Assembly: GCF_014695715.1 (NCBI RefSeq)
Contig: NZ_JACJOT010000015.1
Span: 1 to 64,000, forward strand
Direction: 5' to 3'
DNA: 64,000 bases
DNA from: Microcoleus sp. FACHB-68
Lineage (GTDB): Bacteria; Cyanobacteriota; Cyanobacteriia; Cyanobacteriales; Oscillatoriaceae
The first letter of the stretch is position 1. Each line of letters starts with the position of its first letter. The notes below the pieces were generated by a model that ran no database searches, was not told the origin of the DNA, and saw only the letters and a list, made by a program, of their open reading frames with translations. Shown here piece after piece: positions 44,654-53,737 of this stretch. The position numbers and the translations under genes were made by a program.

Positions 44654-46339
44654 TCATCTATTCTCGGCTCGATTGGTTGCAATTGCATACCAAATTTGAC
44701 CCCATGTTTCTGGGTTGAGTGTTTGCCCCTGCTGTTCGGGAAATAGTTGATAAAATTGCTCGTCAGTTTGGCGAATTAGCTCCTCATTGCTGAGATTACT
44801 CTGCCGGCTACCATAATTTTCTTCGGTATATTGCCCAATTTGCCGACGCGATTTCTCACTTAAATTTGCTCGCTCTAATTTACTCAATAAAGCATCAGCA
44901 CTGTCATACCATTTTTGCCGATAACTCTCATCTTCTTGATTGTTTGTCAATAGCCGATCTTGTAATTCTGGGTGCCGGTTGTAAAACTGTTCATTAACTA
45001 AAACATTGAAAAATTCTTCAGGAATTTGCAAAGCTTCGCGGCGCACAAAAATATTGTCTAGGCGAGACTCTTCTTTAGAACTAGAAATGGCGGTTGGCAA
45101 CTGTGGCGGTGTCCAAGAAATAAACTTAGGAAATGCCCAAGAAGCAACACCGGCTAGTAATAGCAAACCAATGCTAAGGACAGTCAGTGTGCGAAAACAA
45201 TGCCACAGAAACCGGATGGGAAACAGGAGAATGCCGACAGGATTTAAATGCCCGTGACCGGCAGCAGGAACAATGGGTGCCGGCTGATGTACCACTATGG
45301 CAGGGGGAGGTGCCGGCGCGGGTTTAGGGGGCGCAGGCGGGGCTTTCGGCGCAACGACAACGGTGTTGATTTGGGTAATATTACTGGGCTGAGTTTTTAA
45401 TCCAGAAGGTTCTAAAGCTTGAATCACATCACCGGCAGCTTGATAGCGTTGGCTAGGATTTCTTAGCAACATCTTATCTAAAATTGCTGCCAGATTTGGG
45501 CTAATACTGACGACGTGCCGCCATTGCCAAATCGCTTTAAAGCTGTTGTATAAGTCTTGCGGTTCCTTGCCGGTGAGCAAAACCAAAGCGGTTACTGCTA
45601 AGGAATATAAATCACTGCTAGGGAAAGCTTTGCCTTTTTTAAGTTGTTCTTCTGGGGCGTATCCGGGTTTGCCAATATGTGTGGAAAAGGCAAGCTGACT
45701 GAACTTAGAAATGGCAGAAACCGCGACTTCTTTTACGCCGCCAAAGTCTATCAACACCGGCAGCCGGTCGGAATTCCGCAAAATCAGGTTTTCGGGAGAA
45801 ATATCGCGGTGAATTACGCCTTGGGAGTGGATATAATCCAAAACCGGCAGCAGTTGCAGCAACAGCTTTTTGACTTCTTCCTCACTAAACAACTGTCTTT
45901 TACTTTTACGGCTGTTTAACAATTCCCGGTAAGTTTGCCCCTCAATATAATCTTGTACCAAAAATAAAGACTCAACGCCGGCCATTTGCCCGCGAAGCAA
46001 CTCTCGAAAGCGCGGAATCTGCGGGTGTTGCAGCTTGTAGAGAACGCCGGCTTCTCGTTCAAACAGTTCTTGGGCTTTTTGCAAGGCGCTGCCACTTTGA
46101 ACCTGGGGGGCAAATTCCTTTAAAACACAGCGTTCGTTAAAACGATTGATATCTTCAACCAGATAAGTGCGCCCAAAGCCGCCCTGCCCTAGCTGGAGGA
46201 TAACCCGGTAGCGATCATCCAGAATGATCCCCGCAGACATCCCACCGGCTGCCGATGGGGCAAGTTTGTCGCCACATTGGTGACAGAAGCGATTGCCGGC
46301 TGGATTTTCATGTCCTTTCGTGCAATAAACGGGCGTCAT
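44654..46339 (-). CDS. Zinc-ribbon Ser/Thr protein kinase, paralog
   Basis: 561 residues with the same layout as the 42284-44302 product but without the C-terminal PPC-like domain. Zinc ribbon MTPVYCTKGHENPAGNRFCH QCG; kinase residues K74, D178, N183 and D197 (DFGG); then a Pro/Ala linker, a membrane segment (TVLSIGLLLLAGVASWAF) and a helical tail. The tail has two related stretches (VNEQFYNRHPELQDRLLTN and TDEQFYQLFPEQQGQTLNP) that also occur in the other kinase. The genes lie head to tail 350 bases apart, a recent tandem duplication. Targets unknown. Confidence 0.9.
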   Translation of the reverse strand: MTPVYCTKGHENPAGNRFCHQCGDKLAPSAAGGMSAGIILDDRYRVILQLGQGGFGRTYLVEDINRFNERCVLKEFAPQVQSGSALQKAQELFEREAGVLYKLQHPQIPRFRELLRGQMAGVESLFLVQDYIEGQTYRELLNSRKSKRQLFSEEEVKKLLLQLLPVLDYIHSQGVIHRDISPENLILRNSDRLPVLIDFGGVKEVAVSAISKFSQLAFSTHIGKPGYAPEEQLKKGKAFPSSDLYSLAVTALVLLTGKEPQDLYNSFKAIWQWRHVVSISPNLAAILDKMLLRNPSQRYQAAGDVIQALEPSGLKTQPSNITQINTVVVAPKAPPAPPKPAPAPPPAIVVHQPAPIVPAAGHGHLNPVGILLFPIRFLWHCFRTLTVLSIGLLLLAGVASWAFPKFISWTPPQLPTAISSSKEESRLDNIFVRREALQIPEEFFNVLVNEQFYNRHPELQDRLLTNNQEDESYRQKWYDSADALLSKLERANLSEKSRRQIGQYTEENYGSRQSNLSNEELIRQTDEQFYQLFPEQQGQTLNPETWGQIWYAIATNRAENR

Positions 46340-46704
46340 TGTTTTGTTTTAACGAGTTCCGGTGAAGCTTCAGCAATGGTAAAGCCCATTGACTGAGATT
46401 GTATAAGCGTTTCGGGAGTTACCGGCTCATGAGAGTGCCGGTGAAAAAACGCTTGAGTTCCCTTGATTCAAATCTAAACTGTAAACTCCAGATATGGGGC
46501 ACTTCCTAGATAACAACAACAGACAAATCACTATCCCCGGAAACCACTCAATCTATTTGCCGGCTAAATATTACTGCTAGAGGTTTCCTCCACAATCTCC
46601 AAAAACCCACAATCCTGAGTAGCAGCCGGGAGTAATACCTGAATTAATCAATCGAAAGTGAAAGCCACTGGTATTGTGGAGAAAGACCCAGTTCGCTTTC
46701 CACT
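46340..46704. other. Spacer upstream of the alpha/beta-hydrolase-like gene
   Basis: Divergent region between the second kinase and the hydrolase-like gene. Several GCCGG motifs but no RNA gene, repeat or recognisable operator is seen. Confidence 0.45.
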
Positions 46705-47640
46705 ATGGCCACCACTGTTGACCCGACTTCTGCATCTACCACCGACCCATCTACCGGCATCGGTGGTACTGTTTACGAATATCTCTGGACTTGGAAAAAA
46801 CGCCAGCTACAGATCACTTACGAAATTATGGGTGAAGGAAAGCCCATCTTACTGTTGCCGGCCTTAAGTACGGTTTCCACACGGGCAGAAATGCGCGGCA
46901 TCGCAGAACTCTTGGCCCCTCAATTTCAGGTGATTGCCGTAGACTGGCCCGGATTTGGCACCTCAGAACGCCCGCCTTTTAACTACGAACCGAGCGTTTA
47001 CTACAGCTTTTTAGCGGATTTCGTACGCGATACGTTTACTGAACCCATTGTTGTCATTGCTGCCGGCCATGCTGCCGGTTATGTGATGCACTTGGCCCAG
47101 CACAAGCCGCCGATGTGGTCGTGGGTGGTTTTAGTCGCCCCGACTTGGCGCGGGCCTCTGCCGACGGCAATGGGTGAAAATCGCTGGTTCTACAAAATTT
47201 TGAAGCAGTTGGTGTGCTTGCCGGTGTTGGGCCAGTTCCTCTATTTTTTAAATACCTTAGCGCCCTTCTTAACTTCAATGTATCGGCGTCATGTTTACAG
47301 CAACCCCAATGCCGTAACCCCCAGCCTGATTCAACAAAAGCAGCGTATTTCCAGGCAACCAGGGGCGCGATTTGCCCCGGCTGCGTTTGTCACCGGCACC
47401 CTCGATACGGTGAAAGCACGACCCCAGTTTATTGATTTATTTCAACCCTTGCCGGTGCCGGTGTTGGTCGTGATCGGTGAGCAAACCCCACCGAAGTCAC
47501 GCATGGAAATGGAAGTGCTGGTGAGTTTCTCTGGCGTGCAAAAGTGTCGGCTTCCCGGTTCTTTAGGATTGCATGAAGAACATCCAGCGGCTTTGGCGGA
47601 TGCGATTTTGCCTTTTCTGAAAAAATTTCTCTCGCGTTAA
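46705..47640 (+). CDS. Alpha/beta-hydrolase-fold protein lacking the nucleophile Ser
   Basis: 311 residues. After a low-complexity Thr/Ser-rich start the fold is clear: LLLPALSTVSTRAEMRGIAE (oxyanion region), VIAVDWPGFGTSERP, and the nucleophile elbow at 121-125, which reads G-H-A-A-G instead of G-H-S-x-G. Ala123 therefore replaces the catalytic Ser (codon GCT at 47071-47073). A late Asp/Glu region (VVIGEQTPPKSRMEME) and a His (GLHEEHP) remain. It is probably a non-hydrolytic binding protein or uses another chemistry. No operon partner. Confidence 0.8.
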   Translation: MATTVDPTSASTTDPSTGIGGTVYEYLWTWKKRQLQITYEIMGEGKPILLLPALSTVSTRAEMRGIAELLAPQFQVIAVDWPGFGTSERPPFNYEPSVYYSFLADFVRDTFTEPIVVIAAGHAAGYVMHLAQHKPPMWSWVVLVAPTWRGPLPTAMGENRWFYKILKQLVCLPVLGQFLYFLNTLAPFLTSMYRRHVYSNPNAVTPSLIQQKQRISRQPGARFAPAAFVTGTLDTVKARPQFIDLFQPLPVPVLVVIGEQTPPKSRMEMEVLVSFSGVQKCRLPGSLGLHEEHPAALADAILPFLKKFLSR

Positions 47641-47741
47641 TCGCTTAGTCCCAGAGGATTGCGCTGAGAAATTCACAATTTTATGTTTTTGTCAAGGCCG
47701 TTTCCAGTTAGGTGACGGACACGGTACTATATTGAAATCGA

Positions 47742-47928
47742 GCCGGTTCTAGCGGGGTTCAGCCGCTGGAGGTAACGGGGAAAGTGCAGTGCAAATCTGC
47801 CGCTGTCCCGCAGCTGTAAACCGATTTTGGATTTGGGATTGCCTTTTGTTCTTATCTAAAATTGAGTGAGTCAGAATGCCCACCGGCAACGAAGTCAATT
47901 ATTCAACACATCTGCGAGGTACGGATGA
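47742..47928 (+). promoter_or_regulatory. Cobalamin (B12) riboswitch 1
   Basis: The leader contains the B12-box core GGGGAAAGTGCAGTGCAAAT, then CTGTCCCGCAGCTGTAA, and the distal GAGTCAGAATGCCCACCGGC, matching the cobalamin riboswitch consensus. It ends in hairpin CATCTG/CGGATG (47909-47927) that has GAGGT in the loop and an AUG in the 3' arm. The AUG opens only MNVHLIF and a stop (47925-47948). The next real gene is the DUF1636 gene 210 bases downstream, followed by cobW. Confidence 0.92.
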
Positions 47929-47948
47929 ATGTTCATTTAATCTTTTAA
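47925..47948 (+). CDS. Possible 7-codon leader peptide after the riboswitch
   Basis: ATG-AAT-GTT-CAT-TTA-ATC-TTT-TAA, with GAGGT five bases before the ATG, inside the riboswitch hairpin. The geometry equals that of the cbiM start at riboswitch 2. Either a regulatory upstream ORF or the remnant of a lost gene. Confidence 0.35.
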   Translation: MNVHLIF

Positions 47949-48157
47949 CAATTTGTTATTTCGAGTCTGCGGTTGCCGGCATCCTATTTTCTGGGGATGG
48001 TTAATTGCCAACTAAAGATTCGGAAATTCAACATTTATCTTGATAATGCGAAGAGAAAGAGCATTTTCTTTTCGCGTCAATCTTGAGTCAGCTTTGAGCG
48101 ATTGGCTAGCTGCTATTCGCTAATTTTAAGCTCACGTATGAGCAAGGATAACGTTTG

Positions 48158-48559
48158 ATGAAAACACCCCATACTTTATTTGTTTGTACAGCCTGCGCTT
48201 CAGTTTGGAAGGATGGAAAGCGAGAAGGAAAAAGCGGAGGTCAGGATCTTTTAGAACAGATTAATGAACTTCATAAGAATTGGGATTTACGAGAGGATTT
48301 CCCCATACAAGAAGTTGAATGTATGAGTGCTTGCAGTCGTTCCTGTGCGGTTTCATTCGTGGCTGCCGGCAAATATACTTATTTGTTTGGCGATTTACCC
48401 GTTAATGAAAGTGCGGCGGCTGTGTTGCAATGTGCCAGTCAATATTATGCTAAACCCGATGGCTTATTGCCTTGGTCAGAACGACCTGAACCTTTAAAAA
48501 AGGGAATTTTAGCAAAAATTCCTCCGCTTCCAACGTTAGAGTTAGTCGCTCAAAAATAA
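48158..48559 (+). CDS. DUF1636 metal-binding (ferredoxin-like) protein
   Basis: 133 residues from ATG 48158 (AAGGATAA upstream; a TTG three bases earlier is also open). Cys pattern LFVCTACASVWK and VECMSACSRSCAVSF resembles thioredoxin-like [2Fe-2S] proteins and defines DUF1636. Family members are often found beside cobW and under B12 riboswitch control, as here, so a role in cobalt or cobalamin handling is likely, although its reaction is unknown. cobW follows 120 bases downstream. Confidence 0.85.
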   Translation: MKTPHTLFVCTACASVWKDGKREGKSGGQDLLEQINELHKNWDLREDFPIQEVECMSACSRSCAVSFVAAGKYTYLFGDLPVNESAAAVLQCASQYYAKPDGLLPWSERPEPLKKGILAKIPPLPTLELVAQK

Positions 48560-48679
48560 CGCTTAGGGGAAATCTAGATTAACAAAAAAATTCCCAAAAA
48601 ATTGTAAGGGCGGGTTAAGCAAATAACCGTTCTCCACAAACCGAAAACTTCAATAGAACTCTGCCCACAAAACGAACAA

Positions 48680-49711
48680 ATGCATAAAATTCCTGTCACT
48701 GTAATCACCGGCTTCTTGGGTGCCGGTAAAACCACCCTAATCCGTAACCTTCTGCAAAATAACCAAGGACGCAAAATTGCCGTTATTGTCAATGAATTTG
48801 GCGAAATTGGAATTGATGGAGATTTGCTGAAATCTTGCCAAGTTTGCGATGAAGACGACAATCCCATTGGCAACATTGTAGAACTAACCAATGGTTGCCT
48901 TTGCTGCACCGTACAAGAAGAATTTTTACCGACAATGCAGCAGTTATTGCAACGTCGAGAACAGATTGATTGTATGTTAATCGAAACATCTGGACTCGCC
49001 TTGCCAAAACCCTTAGTGCAAGCCTTCCGATGGCCAGAAATTCGCACCGGCGCAACCGTTGATGGTGTTATTACCGTGGTAGACTGTGAAGCTGTTGCAG
49101 CCGGCACTCTGGTTGGTAATCTTGACGCATTAAATGCACAGCGACAAGAAGATCCCAATTTAGAACACGAAACACCGATTGAAGAATTGTTTGAAGATCA
49201 GTTAGCTTGTGCCGATTTAGTATTGCTAACGAAAGTAGATTTGGTAGATTTCCAAACTCGCCAAAAAGTAGAGTCATGGCTACAACAACAACTGCCTCCA
49301 GGAGTAAAAATTGTAGCTTGTGAAAGTGGTCAAATTAATCCAGATGTGCTGTTAGGATTTAATGCAGCAGTCGAGGATAATTTGGAAAGCCGGCCTAGTC
49401 ATCATGACACAGAAGAAGAACACGATCATGATGACGATATTAACTCGGTACATTTTATCGGCGACAACGAATTTGAGCCGCAAGCATTAATATCAAAGTT
49501 GCAAAAATTAGTGCAAGAGCAAGAAATCTACCGAGTGAAAGGCTTTGTTTCCGTGCCGGCTAAAGGGATGCGTTTAGTTGTGCAAGGCGTGGGTTCTCGC
49601 TTTGATTATTTCTATGATCGCCCTTGGCTAGCAACGGAAATTCGTCAGACGCGATTAGTCTTAATCGGTCGCGATTTGGATGAATCTCAGATCCAGACAG
49701 TTCTGCAATAG
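48680..49711 (+). CDS. cobW: CobW, COG0523 metallochaperone GTPase (cobalt/cobalamin type)
   Basis: G3E GTPase of 343 residues: Walker A GFLGAGKTT, the longer segment GDLLKSCQVCDEDDNPIGNI before the CxCC motif (TNGCLCCTVQ), LIETSGLALPKP (switch), TKVDL (base recognition). A His/Asp-rich stretch (HHDTEEEHDHDDD) precedes the CobW C-terminal domain (VKGFVSVPAKGMRLVVQGVG). The insertion before CxCC is characteristic of CobW proper as opposed to zinc-type paralogs, and the upstream B12 riboswitch agrees. CobW is thought to deliver cobalt to the cobaltochelatase. Confidence 0.9.
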   Translation: MHKIPVTVITGFLGAGKTTLIRNLLQNNQGRKIAVIVNEFGEIGIDGDLLKSCQVCDEDDNPIGNIVELTNGCLCCTVQEEFLPTMQQLLQRREQIDCMLIETSGLALPKPLVQAFRWPEIRTGATVDGVITVVDCEAVAAGTLVGNLDALNAQRQEDPNLEHETPIEELFEDQLACADLVLLTKVDLVDFQTRQKVESWLQQQLPPGVKIVACESGQINPDVLLGFNAAVEDNLESRPSHHDTEEEHDHDDDINSVHFIGDNEFEPQALISKLQKLVQEQEIYRVKGFVSVPAKGMRLVVQGVGSRFDYFYDRPWLATEIRQTRLVLIGRDLDESQIQTVLQ

Positions 49712-49810
49712 CGCCAAAGTTAGGGGGTTAGGTGCAGCACTCATCCAGAATTCTGAATCTACCCCTAACGAAAATAATAAAAACCCCTGACTCAACGCAC
49801 CAACCCTCAA

Positions 49811-49854
49811 TTTTATCTGTGTTTTTATCTGTGTTTATCTGTGTGCATCTGTGG
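49811..49854. repeat. Short tandem ATCTGTGT repeat
   Basis: Four units of TATCTGTG(T) in a row, interrupted once (GTGCATCTGTGGG), between cobW and the M56 gene. No function is apparent. Confidence 0.5.
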
Positions 49855-49880
49855 GTAAAAATCAATCTTCAATTGTGCAA

Positions 49881-50723
49881 TTAACCGTGAAAAGGCACAG
49901 TAAGCAAAGGCAAAAAAGCCAAAAGTAACCACATCCAAAACCACTGATTAATCGAAGATTGCTCCTCTGGCTGTGCCAAAAGCGCTTCTATACGCTCCTC
50001 TAACCGGCTTCGAGGTGCAACAGCACTGAGTGCCGCACAGAAACTTTCACAGGGTGCCGGCAGCACACTAACGACCAATAACAGCGATTCAGCTAATACC
50101 AAAGGATCGACCTGTTGCGCTGCTTTCGCATCAGCACGCAGTTCTCGCAAAACTAACAATTCTTGCCATAAAGCTTCAGTATTTGGCAACCAAGTGGTGC
50201 AAGAACGCACCCAGCCCAGCCAGAAAAACCAAAAGGTATCTCGATAGTAATAATGCGCTTGCTCGTGAGCGAAAACTGCCTCTAAATGAGCGCTATCAAG
50301 GGTCTGCAACAGTCCTTCGCTGACGACTAATTCCGGATGCCAAAAACCGATCTGAGCGGTAAATAACGCAGTTGTGTCAAGAATACGAGCCGGTATGCCG
50401 CTAATATTGCGCCGGCAATAAGTGCGAGTTTTTCGCAGCGTTTTCCAACCCTGTGTTGCTAGCTTTACGCATAAAACGCCTGCCAATCCTAAAAAACCAG
50501 AGGCAATTGCATAGCTTAACCAGTCTGTCAGCAAGCCGACCATTTGCCCAGATGGACCCATAAAAAGCACGGCTATTGCTGTCATTATTAGCAGCATTGG
50601 AGGAAACAGAAAAAGCATAATTGCTCTTTGCCAGCGTTCTCTCCAGTTTCCTGCCGGCGCAATCCATCTCTTTCTCACACACCACGCAACCGCCACTGCT
50701 GCCAGAATCATTAACAAATGCAT
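49881..50723 (-). CDS. M56 family metallopeptidase (BlaR1-like, without sensor)
   Basis: 280 residues from ATG 50723, which overlaps the TAA of the BlaI gene by one base (TAATG) with GGGAGG upstream. Four membrane helices surround a zinc protease site AHEQAHYYY (HExxH) with a downstream Glu in ELLVLRELRADAKAA. It ends soon after the last helix, with no penicillin-binding sensor domain. In BlaR1/MecR1 systems the protease inactivates the partner repressor after a signal, so this pair is a membrane signalling unit of unknown input. Confidence 0.88.
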   Translation of the reverse strand: MHLLMILAAVAVAWCVRKRWIAPAGNWRERWQRAIMLFLFPPMLLIMTAIAVLFMGPSGQMVGLLTDWLSYAIASGFLGLAGVLCVKLATQGWKTLRKTRTYCRRNISGIPARILDTTALFTAQIGFWHPELVVSEGLLQTLDSAHLEAVFAHEQAHYYYRDTFWFFWLGWVRSCTTWLPNTEALWQELLVLRELRADAKAAQQVDPLVLAESLLLVVSVLPAPCESFCAALSAVAPRSRLEERIEALLAQPEEQSSINQWFWMWLLLAFLPLLTVPFHG

Positions 50724-51142
50724 TATTTTTCCTCCCTGGCTTTGCGTGCGGCTTGAATTCGTTGGGCAATTGCTTCTAATTGATCTAAACTTGCACAATC
50801 GAGGCTATCAGCAAAAGCTGCCACAATATCTGGGTTGCTCACTTCCAAAAATCGGTGCAATTTTTCGTAAGCCTCTAGTACTTTTGCTTCCTCACGAGAA
50901 ACTAAAGGTCGCCAAGAGAATATACGCCCTTTGTTATCGCAGGCAAGCCAACCTTTCTGGGTAAGGCGACGCAACACAGTTGTAACTGAAGTGTAGGCTA
51001 ATTCCCGGTCTGGATCGGCCAAAATACGTTCGTGTACATCCTTAACAGTGGCGGAACCGAGTTCCCAGATAATGTTTAAAATTTCTGCCTCCAAAGGGCC
51101 GAGGGAAAGTTGTTTGGGACGGTAATTTGGCAGCGGAGTCAT
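50723..51142 (-). CDS. BlaI/MecI/CopY family repressor
   Basis: 139-residue winged-helix repressor: LGPLEAEILNIIWELGSATV, then DVHERILADPDRELAYTSVT TVLRRLTQKGWL, the typical BlaI recognition helix and wing. The C-terminal half is a helical dimerisation region. First gene of the blaI-M56 pair, diverging from the TonB-dependent receptor with a 219-base gap, so it could control either. The inducing signal cannot be read from the sequence. Confidence 0.9.
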   Translation of the reverse strand: MTPLPNYRPKQLSLGPLEAEILNIIWELGSATVKDVHERILADPDRELAYTSVTTVLRRLTQKGWLACDNKGRIFSWRPLVSREEAKVLEAYEKLHRFLEVSNPDIVAAFADSLDCASLDQLEAIAQRIQAARKAREEK

Positions 51143-51226
51143 AACTGTTTAACACGCTAGCATTGATTTTCTTATATAGCACATTACACTTAAAAATTTC
51201 ATTTTTTAACCAAAACATAGAAGTTT

Positions 51227-51237
51227 GACAGCCTGTC
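51227..51237. promoter_or_regulatory. Palindrome GACAGCCTGTC, possible operator
   Basis: GACAG-C-CTGTC lies in the divergent region between the BlaI-type repressor gene and the TonB-dependent receptor gene. It is the only clear short palindrome there. It does not match the CopY or BlaI consensus exactly. Confidence 0.3.
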
Positions 51238-51361
51238 TTTTGACTTAGGTATCTAGCTGTTCCACAATAACGTGTGGCTTTATCATGCCCCCGAAACAGC
51301 GATTTCCCTTAATTCAATTGAGGGGCAGATTTTGAGCGTCTAGTTTTGTTATTAAATCAGT

Positions 51362-53470
51362 ATGAAATTATATTTTGTTATGTTTGGCGTCAGTTGCCTG
51401 TGTTGGGGAATTATGCCGGCAGCTTTAGCAAACCCTCATTCTCTCGCGCTTACAAAAGTTTCTCAGCCAAAACAATCTTTTTCAGAGATTCCTCGCCTGA
51501 GTGATATCCGGTTTCCCCACACCCGTGCAGAGTTGCTGGTTCAGCAGCCAATTTTACCAGGGTTTAATCTACCAAAAAAGCATCAAGTTGAAGCGAAGCT
51601 GGTTGTATTCATTTCACCAGAAAAGCCGGTTGATTTAATTGTTACAGCAGTGAGAAATAGAGTTCTGCAATCTACATCGGCATACGAAATTTATGCTGAA
51701 GAAATCCAACAGCAAGGTTCTAGCAGTGCGGCAGAAGTGCTGAGAGGTTTACCGGGATTTGCTATTAATGATGCGGGTAAAGGTGCGGATATTCACACCG
51801 GCACTTACTATCGCGGACACTCGATTAATCAATCTGTTTTTTTATTAAATGGTAGACCAATTGGCAGCAATGTTAACACTTATCATGGTGCAACTGACTT
51901 AAATAGCATTCCGGTTGAATCAATTCAACGGGTAGAATTATCGAGTGGCACCAGTGCGACTTTATACGGTTCTGAAGCTTTTGGTGGCGTTGTTAATATT
52001 ATTACTAAACAGGGACAGGGTATTCCAAAATTCAATGGCTTGGTTGAATTTGGCTCTTTAAATCAGTCTAACTATCATGCTAGCTATAGTGGCTCTGCCG
52101 GCTCTTTAGATTTTAATTTAAGTTATGAAGAATCCGAAATAGATAACCGCTATCGTGTCCCGGAAGGCGCGGCAAATCGTGATGAAAAGGGACGTTTATT
52201 TAATGGCGATACAGCGACTAGCAATTACTTTGGCAGTGTCAGAATTGGCTTAAACCCTAGAAATACTCTGAGTTTCGATGCTTACAAAATTAGCAGCCGA
52301 CGGGGTCTTCTCTATTTTGGCTTTCCTTTGCAAAGAGATAGACTCGATCATGATGTTTTTAATGTTGGTTTATCTTGGAATAGCCGGCTGAGTGATAATG
52401 ATGATTCGGTTCTGCAAACAACGATTGGTTATAACCAAGATTACTTTAATACCTACGGGCCGACACAAAGTACATTTTACCGCCAAGGGTCGCTCAATTC
52501 CCAAGCGCTCACGGCTAGGGTAGAACACCAGTGGCGCACAGCTTCTAATAATAATCTTCGCTGGGGATTGGACGTACAACAAACTTTTTTAGCCGGCGAT
52601 GTTTTAAGCACCATTCCTGAAAGAGCCGGTTTGAATGAAACTGAAGATACAAATCGATTTAATGGGGCGCTGTTTGCCTTAAATACCTGGGAAATTAGCG
52701 ATAGGTTTCAAGCTGAACTTGGAATTAGGCAGAACTTTAATAGTGAGTTTGGCAGTTATCTCAATCCTAGCGCCGGCTTGCGGTGGGATATCAACCCTAG
52801 CATTGCAGTACGTGGGAGTTGGGTTTCTGTACAGCGTAACCCTGGTTTAGATCAATTATATGTTTATGATACTGTGCATAATTGGTTGCCCAACCCAGAT
52901 TTAGATCCCGAAAAAGGATCTTCTTGGACAGCCGGCTTCGATATTAATTTTACTTCTAATTTTACCGGACAATTTACTTACTTTGGCAGTCGTTTGAATG
53001 ATCGCCTAGGAATAGAAGCCGGTAAGTGGGCAAATATTGGTCTTGTCAATACAAATGGTTTAGAAGCGGCGTTGAAGTGGCAAATTGCTCCAGAATGGGC
53101 AACTTTTCTCAACTACACTTATACTGACGCACGTATCGAAACCGGCACGGATAAGGGTTTACAATTAGGCTTAGTTCCTTATTCGGTTGCTAAAGCCGGA
53201 ATTGGCTATGGCAGTGCCGGCTGGGAAATTAATTTATTTGCAAGTTATAACAGCGGTTCTCGGAGAGCTTTTTTTAACAATCCTGATGATAATAATACCG
53301 ATTTCTCTCCATCTTTTCTTAATTTAGATTTGAGCGCCAGAGTTCCCATAACTCGAAATTTAGGGCTGACAATTTATTTAGAAAACTTAACTGATAAAAC
53401 TTATGAAAGAGTTAATCGGATCTATCAACCCGGTTTAACTTTCCGCATCGGCTTACAATCCAATTTTTAA
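51362..53470 (+). CDS. TonB-dependent outer-membrane receptor (BtuB-like)
   Basis: 702 residues with a signal peptide (MKLYFVMFGVSCLCWGIMPA ALA). Plug domain: DLIVTAVRNRVLQSTSAYEI (TonB-box region), AEVLRGLPGFAIND, FLLNGRPIGSN, IQRVELSSGTSATLYGSEAF GGVVNIITK. A beta-barrel with C-terminal NLTDKTYERVNRIYQPGLTF and a terminal Phe follows. It belongs to the BtuB/metal-siderophore class and lacks the AMIN and secretin extensions common in cyanobacterial siderophore receptors. Being inside a B12/zinc region suggests cobalamin or zinc chelate uptake, but no riboswitch or Zur box precedes it. Confidence 0.88.
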   Translation: MKLYFVMFGVSCLCWGIMPAALANPHSLALTKVSQPKQSFSEIPRLSDIRFPHTRAELLVQQPILPGFNLPKKHQVEAKLVVFISPEKPVDLIVTAVRNRVLQSTSAYEIYAEEIQQQGSSSAAEVLRGLPGFAINDAGKGADIHTGTYYRGHSINQSVFLLNGRPIGSNVNTYHGATDLNSIPVESIQRVELSSGTSATLYGSEAFGGVVNIITKQGQGIPKFNGLVEFGSLNQSNYHASYSGSAGSLDFNLSYEESEIDNRYRVPEGAANRDEKGRLFNGDTATSNYFGSVRIGLNPRNTLSFDAYKISSRRGLLYFGFPLQRDRLDHDVFNVGLSWNSRLSDNDDSVLQTTIGYNQDYFNTYGPTQSTFYRQGSLNSQALTARVEHQWRTASNNNLRWGLDVQQTFLAGDVLSTIPERAGLNETEDTNRFNGALFALNTWEISDRFQAELGIRQNFNSEFGSYLNPSAGLRWDINPSIAVRGSWVSVQRNPGLDQLYVYDTVHNWLPNPDLDPEKGSSWTAGFDINFTSNFTGQFTYFGSRLNDRLGIEAGKWANIGLVNTNGLEAALKWQIAPEWATFLNYTYTDARIETGTDKGLQLGLVPYSVAKAGIGYGSAGWEINLFASYNSGSRRAFFNNPDDNNTDFSPSFLNLDLSARVPITRNLGLTIYLENLTDKTYERVNRIYQPGLTFRIGLQSNF

Positions 53471-53564
53471 GCAATAGAAAAAATCTCTCAATTTCCCTAA
53501 TATCCCCAAAAAATAAAAATTCAGCCGAATTCCACCTTTGCTTTCTACCTGTACTGAGATATCA

Positions 53565-53579
53565 TGAAAATGATTCTCA
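53565..53579. promoter_or_regulatory. Zur-type box upstream of the second COG0523 gene
   Basis: TGAAAATGATTCTCA matches the cyanobacterial Zur consensus TGATAATNATTATCA at 12 of 14 defined bases. It lies about 160 bases upstream of the GTPase gene at 53738. Confidence 0.65.
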
Positions 53580-53737
53580 CTTTAATCGATTATGTCTTCC
53601 GGCATCCCACTCCTAGTTTCCCTGACTCGGATTGTTCAGCGCTTCCGCCGACTATCCAACTGAAAGCAGGGTTACGAGTTGCTGATGCCGAACATAATTA
53701 AACTGTAAAAATCGCAAAATCGCTTAGGAACGATCAC

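Noticed and set aside
48574-49158. 194-codon minus-strand frame
   Set aside because: It is antisense to cobW, whose motifs are complete.
53566-53703. 45-codon frame starting in the Zur box (MKMILTLIDYVF...)
   Set aside because: Its start lies inside the Zur-like site, there is no RBS, and the translation shows no fold-like pattern.
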